NCBI RefSeq assembly: GCF_008806325.1
Contig: NZ_WACR01000001.1
Location: forward strand, 372,001 to 436,000
Direction: 5' to 3'
Origin: Salibacter halophilus
GTDB lineage: Bacteria; Bacteroidota; Bacteroidia; Flavobacteriales_G; Salibacteraceae
DNA length: 64,000 bases
Below are positions 9,271 to 18,188 of this stretch, piece by piece. The notes under the pieces are model-generated. The model saw nothing but the letters and a program-made list of their open reading frames with translations, made no database searches and had not been told where the DNA came from. Both the position numbers and the translations under genes were made by a program. Within the stretch, counting starts at the first letter, position 1; each line of letters opens with the position of its first letter.

Positions 9271-11406
9271 TTATGCTGTAACGTTTCCTTTAGATTTTGC
9301 AATAATATCCTCCTGAATTCCTGATGGAACCTCAGAGTAATGGTCAAACTGCATCGTTGATGTAGCTCGTCCTGATGATATGGTTCTGAGCGAAGTCACA
9401 TAGCCAAACATCTCAGAAAGAGGTACCATCGCAGTAACAACTTGTGCTCCACCTCTTGAATCCATTCCTTCTACCTGACCACGTCTTTTGTTAAGGTCAC
9501 CTACGATATCTCCCATACTTTCTTCTGGTGTGATAACCTCAACTTTCATAATTGGCTCTAAAATTACCGGCTTAGCTTTAGGAAGAGCTGTACGGTAAGC
9601 TAATTTAGCAGCCATTTCGAATGACAATTGATCAGAATCAACAGGGTGGAATGAACCATCTTTAAGAGTTACTTTCATTCTATCCATAGGATATCCGGCA
9701 AGAACACCATTTTCCATAGCGTCTTTGAAACCTTTCTCTACAGATGGAATGAATTCTCTTGGAATGTTACCACCTTTTATAGTATTCACAAATTCTAATC
9801 CATGCTCATCGTCATCGCGTGGTTCAATAGTAATATCGATATCAGCAAACTTACCACGTCCACCAGTTTGTTTCTTGTAAACTTCGCGGTGATCGATTGC
9901 TCCTTTGATAGTCTCTTTGTAAGATACCTGAGGAGCACCTTCGCTAACTTCAACTTTAAATTCACGCTTCAAACGATCAACAAGTACTTCGAGGTGAAGC
10001 TCACCCATACCTTCAATTACAGTTTGTCCTGAATCTTCATCAGTTTTAACTGTAAATGTTGGATCCTCTTCTGCAAGTTTAGAGAGGGCAACACCTAACT
10101 TATCTACGTCTTTAGAAGATTTTGGCTCAATAGCCAATCCGATTACCGGATCAGGGAATTCCATTGACTCGAGCACAATTGGGTGCTTCTCGTCACATAG
10201 AGTATCTCCTGTTCTTATATCTTTAAATCCAACTGCTGCTCCAATATCACCACAGTGCAACTCATCGATAGAGTTCTGTTTATTAGAGTGCATTTGGAAT
10301 AATCTCGAAATACGTTCTTTCTTACCGGTTCTCATGTTTGTAACATAAGATCCTGCCTGGATAGAACCAGAGTAACAACGCATGAAACAAAGACGACCAA
10401 CGAAAGGATCTGTAGCAATTTTAAATGCTAAAGAAGCCATCGGCTCATCTTTAGAAGGCTTGCGTTCTTCTTTTTCTTCAGAATTCGGGTTGATTCCCTG
10501 AATCGCACCTACATCAAGTGGAGATGGAAGGAATTCGATAACTGCATTGAGAAGTGCCTGAACACCTTTATTCTTAAATGCAGAACCACACATCATCGGA
10601 ATGATTTTCATTTCGATTGTTGCCTGGCGAATTGCTTCGATCATTTCTTCTTCAGAGATTGAATTCTCATCCTCAAAGAATTTCTCGAGAAGCTCTTCAT
10701 TTGTTTCAGCTACGGCTTCAACTAATTTACCTCTCCATTCGTGTGCAGATTCTTTGAGCTCTTCAGGAATTTCGGCTTCAGTGTAAGTCATACCCTGATC
10801 TTCCTCATTCCATAAAATAGCTTTATTACTGATAAGATCAACAACTCCCTGGAAAGTATCTTCAGCTCCAATAGGCACCTGTAATGGCATTGGATTTCCA
10901 CTAAGTCTCTCGCGAACTTGCTCAACAACTTTGAAGAAATCAGCACCCTGACGGTCCATTTTGTTTACAAAACCCAAACGTGGAACTTTGTATTTATCCA
11001 TCTGTCTCCATACAGTCTCTGATTGTGGCTCAACACCACCAACAGCACAGTAAAGAGCAACAGCTCCATCGAGTACACGCATTGAACGCTCTACCTCAAC
11101 AGTAAAGTCAACGTGACCGGGAGTATCAATAATATTAACACGGTAATCTTCCGTGTTTGGAAGTAATTCACCCTGTTTAGTTGGGTACTTCCAAAAAGTA
11201 GTAGTTGCAGCAGAAGTAATTGTAATACCTCTTTCCTGCTCCTGCTCCATCCAGTCCATGGTAGCAGCACCATCGTGAACTTCACCAATTTTGTGGCTCA
11301 ACCCGGTGTAGTATAAAACACGCTCAGTTGTTGTGGTTTTACCCGCATCAATGTGAGCTGAAATTCCAATATTTCTCGTAAATCTGAGGTCTCTCTTTTT
11401 TGCCAT
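9271..11406 (-). CDS. fusA: Elongation factor G
   Basis: A 711-residue EF-G, the GTPase that drives tRNA-mRNA translocation and, with RRF, ribosome recycling. The G1 motif AHIDAGKTT, the G3 DTPGHVDF and the G4 NKMD are all in the N-terminal 160 residues. The following domains end in the conserved [20 protein letters not shown]. It has full length and lies between rpsG and rpsJ, as expected for the str region. Confidence 0.98.
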   Translation of the reverse strand: MAKKRDLRFTRNIGISAHIDAGKTTTTERVLYYTGLSHKIGEVHDGAATMDWMEQEQERGITITSAATTTFWKYPTKQGELLPNTEDYRVNIIDTPGHVDFTVEVERSMRVLDGAVALYCAVGGVEPQSETVWRQMDKYKVPRLGFVNKMDRQGADFFKVVEQVRERLSGNPMPLQVPIGAEDTFQGVVDLISNKAILWNEEDQGMTYTEAEIPEELKESAHEWRGKLVEAVAETNEELLEKFFEDENSISEEEMIEAIRQATIEMKIIPMMCGSAFKNKGVQALLNAVIEFLPSPLDVGAIQGINPNSEEKEERKPSKDEPMASLAFKIATDPFVGRLCFMRCYSGSIQAGSYVTNMRTGKKERISRLFQMHSNKQNSIDELHCGDIGAAVGFKDIRTGDTLCDEKHPIVLESMEFPDPVIGLAIEPKSSKDVDKLGVALSKLAEEDPTFTVKTDEDSGQTVIEGMGELHLEVLVDRLKREFKVEVSEGAPQVSYKETIKGAIDHREVYKKQTGGRGKFADIDITIEPRDDDEHGLEFVNTIKGGNIPREFIPSVEKGFKDAMENGVLAGYPMDRMKVTLKDGSFHPVDSDQLSFEMAAKLAYRTALPKAKPVILEPIMKVEVITPEESMGDIVGDLNKRRGQVEGMDSRGGAQVVTAMVPLSEMFGYVTSLRTISSGRATSTMQFDHYSEVPSGIQEDIIAKSKGNVTA

Positions 11407-11430
11407 AACAGTAAGCCTTCGCTTGGGTTC

Positions 11431-11898
11431 TTAAAATCTAAAGTGAGAAAAAGCTTTGTTTGCTTCAGCCATACGGTGAGTATCTTCTTTCTTCTTGAAA
11501 GCACCACCTTCGCCTTTAGAGGCTGCCAACAACTCTTCAGCGAGTTTTTGCCCCATCGACTTCCCGCTTCTTGCGCGAGCAAATTTCACTATCCATTTCA
11601 TAGCGAGTGAAATTTTACGGCTGGTGCGAACTTCCTGAGGAATTTGGAATGTTGCGCCCCCCACTCTTCTACTGCGTACTTCAACTTGTGGAGTAACATT
11701 CTCAACAGCCTTTTTGAAAGTAGCTAACGCTCCTTCTTCAGACTTTTCTTCCATTACGTCCATAGCTTCGTAAAATACTCGGTAAGCTAAACTCTTCTTA
11801 CCTTGCAACATCAAGTTGTTTACGAATTTAGCTACTAACGTATCCTGATAGCGTGGATCAGGATCTACCTCTCTTAATTTCGCTTTTGCTTTTCTCAT
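11431..11898 (-). CDS. rpsG: 30S ribosomal protein S7
   Basis: A 155-residue S7, which organises the 3' major domain of 16S rRNA and lines the E site. It starts MRKAKAKLREVDPDPRYQDT and contains VRSRRVGGATFQIPQEVR and the C-terminal DTHRMAEANKAFSHFRF. It lies between rpsL and fusA. Confidence 0.98.
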   Translation of the reverse strand: MRKAKAKLREVDPDPRYQDTLVAKFVNNLMLQGKKSLAYRVFYEAMDVMEEKSEEGALATFKKAVENVTPQVEVRSRRVGGATFQIPQEVRTSRKISLAMKWIVKFARARSGKSMGQKLAEELLAASKGEGGAFKKKEDTHRMAEANKAFSHFRF

Positions 11899-11922
11899 GT
11901 TATCTTAGAATAAGTTCAATTC

Positions 11923-12297
11923 TTACTTCTTCGGCCTTTTAGTACCGTACTTTGATCTTCTCTGTGTTCTTCCTTCAACACCTGCAGTATCGAGTGCTCC
12001 GCGAACAATGTGATAACGCACACCTGGTAAATCCTTCACACGACCACCACGTACAAGCACAATTGAGTGCTCCTGGAGGTTGTGACCTTCACCCGGAATG
12101 TAAGCGTTCACCTCGTTACCATTCGTCAAACGAACACGGGCAACTTTACGCATTGCTGAATTCGGTTTCTTAGGTGTTGTCGTGTAAACACGAGTACAAA
12201 CACCTCTTCTCTGTGGACAAGAAGCTAGTGCAGCAGATTTACTTTGCTGAACTCTTCTGTTACGTCCTTTTCTAATTAATTGCTGAATTGTTGGCAT
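11923..12297 (-). CDS. rpsL: 30S ribosomal protein S12
   Basis: A 124-residue S12, central to decoding accuracy. It is the first gene of the operon. The two lysines whose mutation gives streptomycin resistance are the wild-type residues here ([12 protein letters not shown] and [13 protein letters not shown]), so no resistance change is visible. The promoter lies about 65-90 bp upstream. Confidence 0.98.
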   Translation of the reverse strand: MPTIQQLIRKGRNRRVQQSKSAALASCPQRRGVCTRVYTTTPKKPNSAMRKVARVRLTNGNEVNAYIPGEGHNLQEHSIVLVRGGRVKDLPGVRYHIVRGALDTAGVEGRTQRRSKYGTKRPKK

Positions 12298-12360
12298 ATT
12301 CAGTTATAATACAGTTAATTCTATCAAATAATATAATCCCCACCGATTTTAAGCGGGGTG

Positions 12361-12390
12361 CAAATGTACATGATTATAATTTAAAAACAA
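12361..12390 (-). promoter_or_regulatory. Promoter of the rpsL ribosomal operon
   Basis: On the minus strand a TACATTTG (12361-12368) matches the Bacteroidota -7 consensus TAnnTTTG. A TTG at 12388-12390 sits 19 bases upstream, as expected for the -33 element. A short CCCC/GGGG hairpin lies just downstream in the leader (about 12339-12358). This promoter probably drives the whole run from rpsL to secY. Confidence 0.7.
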
Positions 12391-12521
12391 TAACCAGTTC
12401 AAAAAAATTGAGATAAGTATAAATTTATCAATCATTTAGGCCTCTAGCCTCACTTTTGAGCGTTTTTGGCCATATTTGTCACCTATTTTCAATACTCTTC
12501 TCTACAGTCAGAACCGAATTA

Positions 12522-12529
12522 TACTTTTG
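12522..12529 (+). promoter_or_regulatory. Promoter -7 element of the helicase gene
   Basis: TACTTTTG fits TAnnTTTG. It ends only 4 bases before the GTG start codon at 12534, so transcription would begin at or next to the start codon and give a leaderless or nearly leaderless mRNA. No clear TTG is present 19-23 bases upstream. Confidence 0.45.
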
Positions 12530-12533
12530 CATC

Positions 12534-14828
12534 GTGAATTATCTAGACGAACTAAACGAAGAACAACGAAAAGCAGTTGAACAAACTGAAGGTCCTGTCA
12601 TGGTTTTAGCAGGAGCAGGATCAGGTAAAACAAGAGTTCTAACTTATCGCATTGCACACCTTATTAACAAGGGAGTGCCTCCATTCAATATTCTATCTCT
12701 CACATTTACCAATAAAGCGGCCCGTGAAATGAAGGATCGTATTGGAAAAATAGTGGGCGAAAGTACAGCTAAATCGATTTGGATGGGAACTTTTCACTCT
12801 GTTTTTGCCAGAATCCTGCGATCTGAGGCTGAAAAGATTGGCTACCCTTCAAATTTTACCATTTACGATACTGATGACTCCAAAAGACTGGTCAAGCAAA
12901 TCATCAAGGATCTAAATCTCGATGATAAAGTTTACAAGCCCAATCTTGTTCGGAACCGAATTTCTTCTGCAAAGAACAATCTGCTCAGTCCGCAGGCATA
13001 TAAAGATAACCCAACTCTTGCTAAAGAAGATGCCCAGGCCAAAAAGCCTGAAATCGGTAGAATCTATGAAATCTACGACAAGCGTCTTTTCAAAGCGGGG
13101 GCGATGGACTTTGACGACCTCTTGTTTAAAACGAATATTTTACTCCGCGACTTCCCCGATGTATTATTTAAGTACCAGGAAAAATTCAGGTATATTCTCG
13201 TTGACGAGTATCAGGATACCAACTTCTCACAGTACATTATTGTAAAAGCTCTCGCTTCACGATTCGAGAATATTTGTGTTGTGGGAGACGATGCTCAGAG
13301 TATCTATTCTTTCCGCGGTGCTAACATTCAAAACATCCTGAACTTTAAAAAGGATTATCCCGATACCGAGACTTTCAAACTCGAACAAAATTACCGCTCA
13401 ACTCAAAATATTGTAGAGGCAGCAAACAGCCTTATCGACAAAAACCAGGAGCAGTTCAAGAAGAATGTTTGGACGAGCAACGATACAGGGACGAAAATCA
13501 AGCTGACCCAGGCTCTGAGCGATAATGAAGAAGGACTAAACGTAGCTCATGAAATCTATGCTCTTCATTCTACCCATAACGCAGCGTACAGCAACTTTGC
13601 CATACTCTACAGGACAAATGCTCAATCACGAGCGATGGAAGACGCGATGCGCAAACTCAACATTCCTTACAAGATTTATGGCGGACTCAGCTTTTACCAG
13701 CGAAAAGAGATCAAAGACCTCATGGCCTATTTCAGGCTGGTGATAAACCCGCAAGATGAAGATGCGCTGAAAAGAGTGATCAACTATCCGAAAAGAGGAA
13801 TAGGAAAAACGACAATCGATCGGCTTACGCTTTACGGAAATGAAAATGATATTGGTCTATGGGAGCTCATCAATTCGCTTCCAGCACATAGTGTTAACAT
13901 ACCGGGATCGGCTCGTAATAAAATTGCTCAATTTGCTGAGTTGATCAAATCGTTCCAAAATGTAGCTGAGAAGAAAAACGCTTATGATACAGGAACTATC
14001 ATCGCTAAAAGCACCGGAATATTAAAGGAACACCACAACGATAAAAGTGCTGAGGGCGTTGCTCGCTACGAAAACATTCAGGAGCTACTCAACTCTATGA
14101 AGGAATTCGTAGAAGATGACGAAGCTGAAAACGAGAAAGATTTGCCGTCATTTGTTCAGGATATTCCGTTGCTAACTGATCAGGATCAGGACAGTGAGGA
14201 GGACCAAAACAAGGTTACCCTCATGACCATTCACGCTTCAAAAGGCCTTGAGTTTCCCAATGTTTTTATCGTGGGCATGGAAGAAGAATTATTCCCTTCA
14301 CAAATGTCTACACAATCTCGGTCAGATCTCGAAGAAGAGCGAAGATTGTTCTACGTGGCATTGACACGATCAGAAGAGCGATGCTATTTGTCATTTGCGC
14401 GCAGCCGCTACAAATGGGGAAATCTCATACACTGCGAACCGAGTCGCTTCCTACAGGAAATAGACCCGGATTTCGTAGATGCTTCTGGCGTAACGCCAAA
14501 TCAGCCCAGCAAAGATCCGTTTGCAACGAAAGGTGACTGGGGTTCATCAATGGGTGGTGGATCTGACCGAAGCGCTTCAACTCAAAGGAGAAGTGTAACT
14601 CCTCCACGACAAAAAATGATGAGGGTACCTAAAACCGATACTTCTAACTTTAAAGGTGATGATACTGCAAACCTGAGAGAAGGTATGGAAGTTGAACACG
14701 GTCGCTTTGGCCGCGGAACTGTCGTTTCAATAGAAGTGGCAGGAAACCGCAAAGCAGTTGTCGATTTTGAGGAACACGGCAAAAAGCAACTTTTATTAAA
14801 ATTTGCCAAACTAAAAATATTGAACTAA
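12534..14828 (+). CDS. ATP-dependent DNA helicase, UvrD/PcrA family
   Basis: A 764-residue superfamily 1 helicase that unwinds DNA 3' to 5' in nucleotide excision and mismatch repair and removes recombinase from DNA. Visible motifs in order are Walker A GAGSGKT (residues 27-33), the Ia region SLTFTNKAAREM, Walker B VDEYQDT (about 223-229), DDAQSIYSFRGA, LEQNYRST, TIHASKGLEF and FYVALTRSEER. The C-terminal 50 residues (GMEVEHGRFGRGTV...) match the PcrA/UvrD tail that contacts RNA polymerase. An open frame reaches 26 codons further upstream, but similarity starts at NYLDELNEEQRKAVEQ, so the GTG at 12534 is preferred. PcrA and UvrD cannot be told apart from sequence alone here. Confidence 0.95.
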   Translation: MNYLDELNEEQRKAVEQTEGPVMVLAGAGSGKTRVLTYRIAHLINKGVPPFNILSLTFTNKAAREMKDRIGKIVGESTAKSIWMGTFHSVFARILRSEAEKIGYPSNFTIYDTDDSKRLVKQIIKDLNLDDKVYKPNLVRNRISSAKNNLLSPQAYKDNPTLAKEDAQAKKPEIGRIYEIYDKRLFKAGAMDFDDLLFKTNILLRDFPDVLFKYQEKFRYILVDEYQDTNFSQYIIVKALASRFENICVVGDDAQSIYSFRGANIQNILNFKKDYPDTETFKLEQNYRSTQNIVEAANSLIDKNQEQFKKNVWTSNDTGTKIKLTQALSDNEEGLNVAHEIYALHSTHNAAYSNFAILYRTNAQSRAMEDAMRKLNIPYKIYGGLSFYQRKEIKDLMAYFRLVINPQDEDALKRVINYPKRGIGKTTIDRLTLYGNENDIGLWELINSLPAHSVNIPGSARNKIAQFAELIKSFQNVAEKKNAYDTGTIIAKSTGILKEHHNDKSAEGVARYENIQELLNSMKEFVEDDEAENEKDLPSFVQDIPLLTDQDQDSEEDQNKVTLMTIHASKGLEFPNVFIVGMEEELFPSQMSTQSRSDLEEERRLFYVALTRSEERCYLSFARSRYKWGNLIHCEPSRFLQEIDPDFVDASGVTPNQPSKDPFATKGDWGSSMGGGSDRSASTQRRSVTPPRQKMMRVPKTDTSNFKGDDTANLREGMEVEHGRFGRGTVVSIEVAGNRKAVVDFEEHGKKQLLLKFAKLKILN

Positions 14829-14845
14829 TTTCTCAGTTAAAAGCC

Positions 14846-14853
14846 TATTTTTG
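14846..14853 (+). promoter_or_regulatory. Promoter -7 element of the DUF4290-murA operon
   Basis: TATTTTTG exactly fits TAnnTTTG and lies 18 bases before the ATG at 14872. It falls in the short gap after the helicase gene and probably drives DUF4290, murA and the thioredoxin-like gene. Confidence 0.55.
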
Positions 14854-14871
14854 AGGCACAATTATATTCTT

Positions 14872-15483
14872 ATGAAGTACAATACTACGAGAAAGCACCT
14901 CGTACTCCCTGAATACGGTCGAAATATTCAGGACATGGTTGATTACACACTCACAATTGAAGACAAGGAAGAGAAGAATAAAGCTGCGCGATCTATCGTG
15001 AAGTTGATGGAGCAAATGCACCCTGAAGTGCGTGAAATAGATGATTATCAGCATAAACTGTGGGATCACCTACACGTAATGGCAGATTATCAACTTGACT
15101 GCGATTCACCTTATCCAAAGCCGAATAGGATTGAGTTTGAAAGCAAACCGGATAGAGTTTCTTATCCATCGAACAATATTCGCTTCCGCCACTACGGTAA
15201 AGTAATCGAGAGAATGATCGAGAAAGCTACCGAATATCCTGAGGGCGAAGAAAAAGACGCACTCATCAACACAATTGCTAACCTGATGAAGCGTTTTTAC
15301 CTCGTGTGGAATCGCGACTCTGTTAACGATGATGATATTTGGAATCACGTTAAAATGTTATCGGGTGGAAAACTCGTTAAGCCAGAAGGTGCAGATTTAA
15401 CTGATACTTCTGACATTTTGAGAAGTAACAAGCCAAACAAGAAACGCTCACACAAGAAAAACCGCAAACACAGAAATCGCTAA
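14872..15483 (+). CDS. DUF4290 family protein
   Basis: A 203-residue soluble protein that I recognise as DUF4290, a family largely confined to Bacteroidota and of unknown function. It starts MKYNTTRKHLVLPEYGRNIQ. A TTG seven codons upstream is rejected because it overlaps the promoter -7 element. The protein is helical with conserved YGRNIQ and YQHKLWDHLH segments, and ends in a strongly basic tail (NKPNKKRSHKKNRKHRNR) that could bind nucleic acid. It lies 6 bp before murA, a pairing that is common in this phylum and hints at a cell-envelope link, though this is inference. Confidence 0.85.
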   Translation: MKYNTTRKHLVLPEYGRNIQDMVDYTLTIEDKEEKNKAARSIVKLMEQMHPEVREIDDYQHKLWDHLHVMADYQLDCDSPYPKPNRIEFESKPDRVSYPSNNIRFRHYGKVIERMIEKATEYPEGEEKDALINTIANLMKRFYLVWNRDSVNDDDIWNHVKMLSGGKLVKPEGADLTDTSDILRSNKPNKKRSHKKNRKHRNR

Positions 15484-15489
15484 TAACAA

Positions 15490-16797
15490 ATGGGTGTATT
15501 TGAAGTCAAAGGAGGTCGTGAACTCAAAGGAGAAATAACACCTCAAGGTGCAAAAAATGAAGCTCTACAGGTTTTAAATGCTGTATTGCTCACTCCAGAA
15601 AAAGTCACTATATCAAATATCCCAAACATCAGGGATGTCAACAAACTTATCGACCTGCTAAAATCGCTCGGTGTCAAAATTGAACAACTCAATGACGACA
15701 CTTACACTTTCCAGGCTGATGAAATAGATATCGAATACCTCACAACGCCCGAGTTTAAAGAAAAAGGTGGCGGACTGAGAGGTTCAATCATGATCGTTGG
15801 TCCGCTTTTGGCTCGTTTTGGCAAAGGTTATATTCCAAAACCGGGTGGAGATAAAATCGGCAGACGCAGATTAGACACACACTTTGAAGGTCTTCAAAAA
15901 CTGGGAGCAAACTTCGAATACGACTCAAACACCAACTTCTACAAAACTGAAGCAGCTAAGCTCAAAGGAACTTACATGCTCCTCGATGAAGCATCAGTAA
16001 CCGGAACTGCTAATATCGTGATGGCGGCTTCAATGGCCAAAGGCAAAACCACAATTTACAACGCTGCCTGTGAACCATACCTCCAGCAGCTTTGCAACAT
16101 GTTGGTGAACATGGGAGCCAAGATCAGTGGAATCGGCTCTAACCTACTCACGATTGAAGGAGTTAAAGAACTTCATGGTACGGAGCACCGCTGCCTTCCA
16201 GATATGATTGAGATCGGTAGTTTCATCGGAATGGCAGCAATGACGAATAGTGAAATCACAATCAAGGATGTTCACTACGATCAACTGGGAATGATTCCTC
16301 AGGTCTTTAGCCGACTCGGAATCACAATTGTAAGGCGCGATGATGATCTCATTATTCCAAAACAAAACCATTACGAAATCGACCAATTCATCGATGGTTC
16401 GATTCTCACTGTTTCAGATGCACCATGGCCGGGTTTCACGCCAGACTTATTGAGTATAGTGCTCGTTGTAGCTACACAGGCTAAAGGCAGCGTACTCGTG
16501 CATCAAAAAATGTTTGAAAGTCGTTTATTCTTCGTGGATAAATTGATTGACATGGGTGCTCAAATCATTCTTTGTGACCCGCACAGGGCTACAGTAATCG
16601 GGCTCGATAAGCAAGTTCCATTACGTGGAATAAGCATGACATCACCTGATATTCGTGCTGGTGTGGCGCTCCTCATCGCAGCATTATCGGCTGAGGGAAC
16701 GAGCCACATCCACAACATCGAACAAATCGATCGCGGATACCAGTATATCGATAAGCGCCTCCAGGCACTTGGAGCTCGTATCAAACGAATTGACTAA
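15490..16797 (+). CDS. murA: UDP-N-acetylglucosamine 1-carboxyvinyltransferase
   Basis: A 435-residue MurA that transfers enolpyruvate from PEP to UDP-GlcNAc, the first committed step of peptidoglycan synthesis in the cytoplasm. The N-terminal GAKNEALQVLNA (UDP-GlcNAc binding) and the C-terminal DRGYQYIDKRLQALGA are typical. The active-site loop reads KPGGDKIGRRRLD. The residue at position 121 is Asp (codon GAT, 15850-15852), where E. coli has Cys115. Enzymes with Asp there stay active but are not alkylated by fosfomycin. The gene follows DUF4290 and is followed after 11 bp by a thioredoxin-like lipoprotein, probably one transcript. Confidence 0.97.
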   Translation: MGVFEVKGGRELKGEITPQGAKNEALQVLNAVLLTPEKVTISNIPNIRDVNKLIDLLKSLGVKIEQLNDDTYTFQADEIDIEYLTTPEFKEKGGGLRGSIMIVGPLLARFGKGYIPKPGGDKIGRRRLDTHFEGLQKLGANFEYDSNTNFYKTEAAKLKGTYMLLDEASVTGTANIVMAASMAKGKTTIYNAACEPYLQQLCNMLVNMGAKISGIGSNLLTIEGVKELHGTEHRCLPDMIEIGSFIGMAAMTNSEITIKDVHYDQLGMIPQVFSRLGITIVRRDDDLIIPKQNHYEIDQFIDGSILTVSDAPWPGFTPDLLSIVLVVATQAKGSVLVHQKMFESRLFFVDKLIDMGAQIILCDPHRATVIGLDKQVPLRGISMTSPDIRAGVALLIAALSAEGTSHIHNIEQIDRGYQYIDKRLQALGARIKRID

Positions 16798-16808
16798 AAG
16801 AACAACTT

Positions 16809-17411
16809 ATGAAACCGACAGCATATTTATTACTTACCGCACTTTTCTCAGTTGTAGCCTGCTCTTTCGTGAATAAAGACGCAGCAAAAACACAACAGTC
16901 AGAACCGGTTAGAGTAAGTACCACTCCACCTGATTTATCTTCACAGTCAGAACCGGAAGTTGGAACTGATGTGGGAGACCTCGCACCGGAGATCAACCTA
17001 CCCACCCCGGATGGAAAAGAAATTGCACTCTCTGATCTCAGAGGAAAAATGGTTCTCATCGACTTTTGGGCATCCTGGTGCGGGCCATGCCGTAGAGAAA
17101 ACCCCAATCTCGTTAAGGCTTACGAAAAATACAAAGATGCAGAGTACGAAAATGCTGACGGATTCACGATTTACAGCGTATCGCTCGACAAAAACAAAAG
17201 CTCGTGGGAAAAAGCAATTGAACAGGATAACCTTTCCTGGAAGTACCACGTGAGTGATCTCAATTTTTGGAGCTCAAAGCCAGTATCAGAATACGGAGTG
17301 CGTGCTATTCCTACAAACTTTCTTATAAATGAAGATGGAATTATTGTAGCAAAGGATTTGAGAGGCGCACTTCTTCACCGCACAATGGATGAGTACGTGA
17401 CTTCATTTTAA
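16809..17411 (+). CDS. TlpA-like thioredoxin-fold lipoprotein
   Basis: A 200-residue thiol-disulfide oxidoreductase of the TlpA/ResA type, facing the periplasm. The signal peptide ends in a lipobox with Cys18 (SVVAC). A low-complexity linker follows, then the thioredoxin fold with WASWCGPC (CGPC at 91-94) and the cis-proline segment RAIPTNFLINEDG. Such proteins keep cysteines reduced for cytochrome c maturation or respond to oxidative stress. The substrate cannot be told. It is the last gene before a strong terminator. Two near-copies of the repeated word (AGTCAGAACC) lie in its linker. Confidence 0.9.
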   Translation: MKPTAYLLLTALFSVVACSFVNKDAAKTQQSEPVRVSTTPPDLSSQSEPEVGTDVGDLAPEINLPTPDGKEIALSDLRGKMVLIDFWASWCGPCRRENPNLVKAYEKYKDAEYENADGFTIYSVSLDKNKSSWEKAIEQDNLSWKYHVSDLNFWSSKPVSEYGVRAIPTNFLINEDGIIVAKDLRGALLHRTMDEYVTSF

Positions 17412-17440
17412 TCGAGCGTCAGTCTCTAAGAAATACAATT

Positions 17441-17472
17441 AAGACAGGTTCAATACGACCTGTCTTTTTTAT
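17441..17472 (+). terminator. Intrinsic terminator after the murA operon
   Basis: A perfect 9-bp stem, AAGACAGGT (17441-17449) with ACCTGTCTT (17458-17466), has an 8-base loop and is followed by a T run. Confidence 0.9.
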
Positions 17473-17505
17473 TTAACCACATTGAACTAATCAGTTAATC
17501 AGTTT

Positions 17506-17532
17506 GTGTGACAATTTGTCGGCAAGTCACAC
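17506..17532 (+). promoter_or_regulatory. Inverted repeats upstream of grpE, possible heat-shock operator
   Basis: GTGTGAC (17506-17512) and GTCACAC (17526-17532) form perfect 7-bp inverted arms. A second palindrome, GACAA-T-TTGTC, overlaps at 17510-17520. They lie 45-70 bp before the grpE start. This is not the CIRCE (HrcA) box. The regulator is unknown. Confidence 0.45.
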
Positions 17533-17576
17533 TTGGCAGAATCATTGATAAATAAGACAGCACAAATTTTAAGGAT

Positions 17577-18176
17577 ATGAGCAAGAAGGATAAAAAGAAT
17601 CAAAACACTGATAAAGAGAAAGATATAAAAAACGAAGAGCAGTCTGCTCAAAACGAACAAACTGAAGAAAAAGCAGTTGACGAAAAAGAGACTGACAATT
17701 CGAACGGCTCTGACCAAAAAGAAGATAAAAAAGAGCCTACCTGGGAAGATAAATACAACGACCTCAACGACAAGTATCTGCGCCTCTACTCTGAGTTTGA
17801 AAACTTTAGAAGAAGAACAGCTAAGGAACGCGTTGAGATGATGAGTAATGCCGGATCTGACATGATCAAGGAAGTGCTTCCTGTCCTCGATGACATGGAA
17901 CGCGCTATTGAGTCAAATAAAGATTCTGACGACATTGAATCGATCAAGGAAGGCTTTAACCTGGTTCACAACAAGCTATTTAAAACTCTTGAAGGAAAAG
18001 GTTTAAAACCGATGAACAGCATCGGTGAAGAATTTGATCCTGAAACTGCTGATGCTATCGCTAAAATCCCCGCACCTGAGAAAAAGATGAAGGGAAAAGT
18101 AGTTGATGTGGTTGAAAAAGGGTATTACTTAAATGATAGCATCTTGCGCTACGCCAAAGTAGTTGTAGGAGAGTAA
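17577..18176 (+). CDS. grpE: Nucleotide exchange factor GrpE
   Basis: A 199-residue GrpE, the ADP-release factor of the DnaK chaperone. Residues 1 to about 60 are a highly charged, Lys/Glu-rich, probably disordered stretch. The coiled-coil and four-helix region follows (DKYLRLYSEFENFRRRTAKE), and the C-terminal beta domain has FDPETADAIAKIPAPE and VEKGYYLNDSILRYAKVVVG. It lies 12 bp before dnaJ in the common grpE-dnaJ pair; dnaK is not in the window. An exact copy of the repeated word (17706-17715) is read as Gly-Ser-Asp in the disordered part. Confidence 0.96.
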   Translation: MSKKDKKNQNTDKEKDIKNEEQSAQNEQTEEKAVDEKETDNSNGSDQKEDKKEPTWEDKYNDLNDKYLRLYSEFENFRRRTAKERVEMMSNAGSDMIKEVLPVLDDMERAIESNKDSDDIESIKEGFNLVHNKLFKTLEGKGLKPMNSIGEEFDPETADAIAKIPAPEKKMKGKVVDVVEKGYYLNDSILRYAKVVVGE

Positions 18177-18188
18177 AGCAAATTATTT

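Noticed and set aside
12339-12358. CCCC/GGGG hairpin in the rpsL leader as a ribosomal-protein regulatory RNA
   Set aside because: Only four base pairs are certain and no known protein-binding motif is recognisable.
12456-12533. Extended N-terminus of the helicase
   Set aside because: These 26 codons contain the promoter -7 element and no similarity to UvrD/PcrA.
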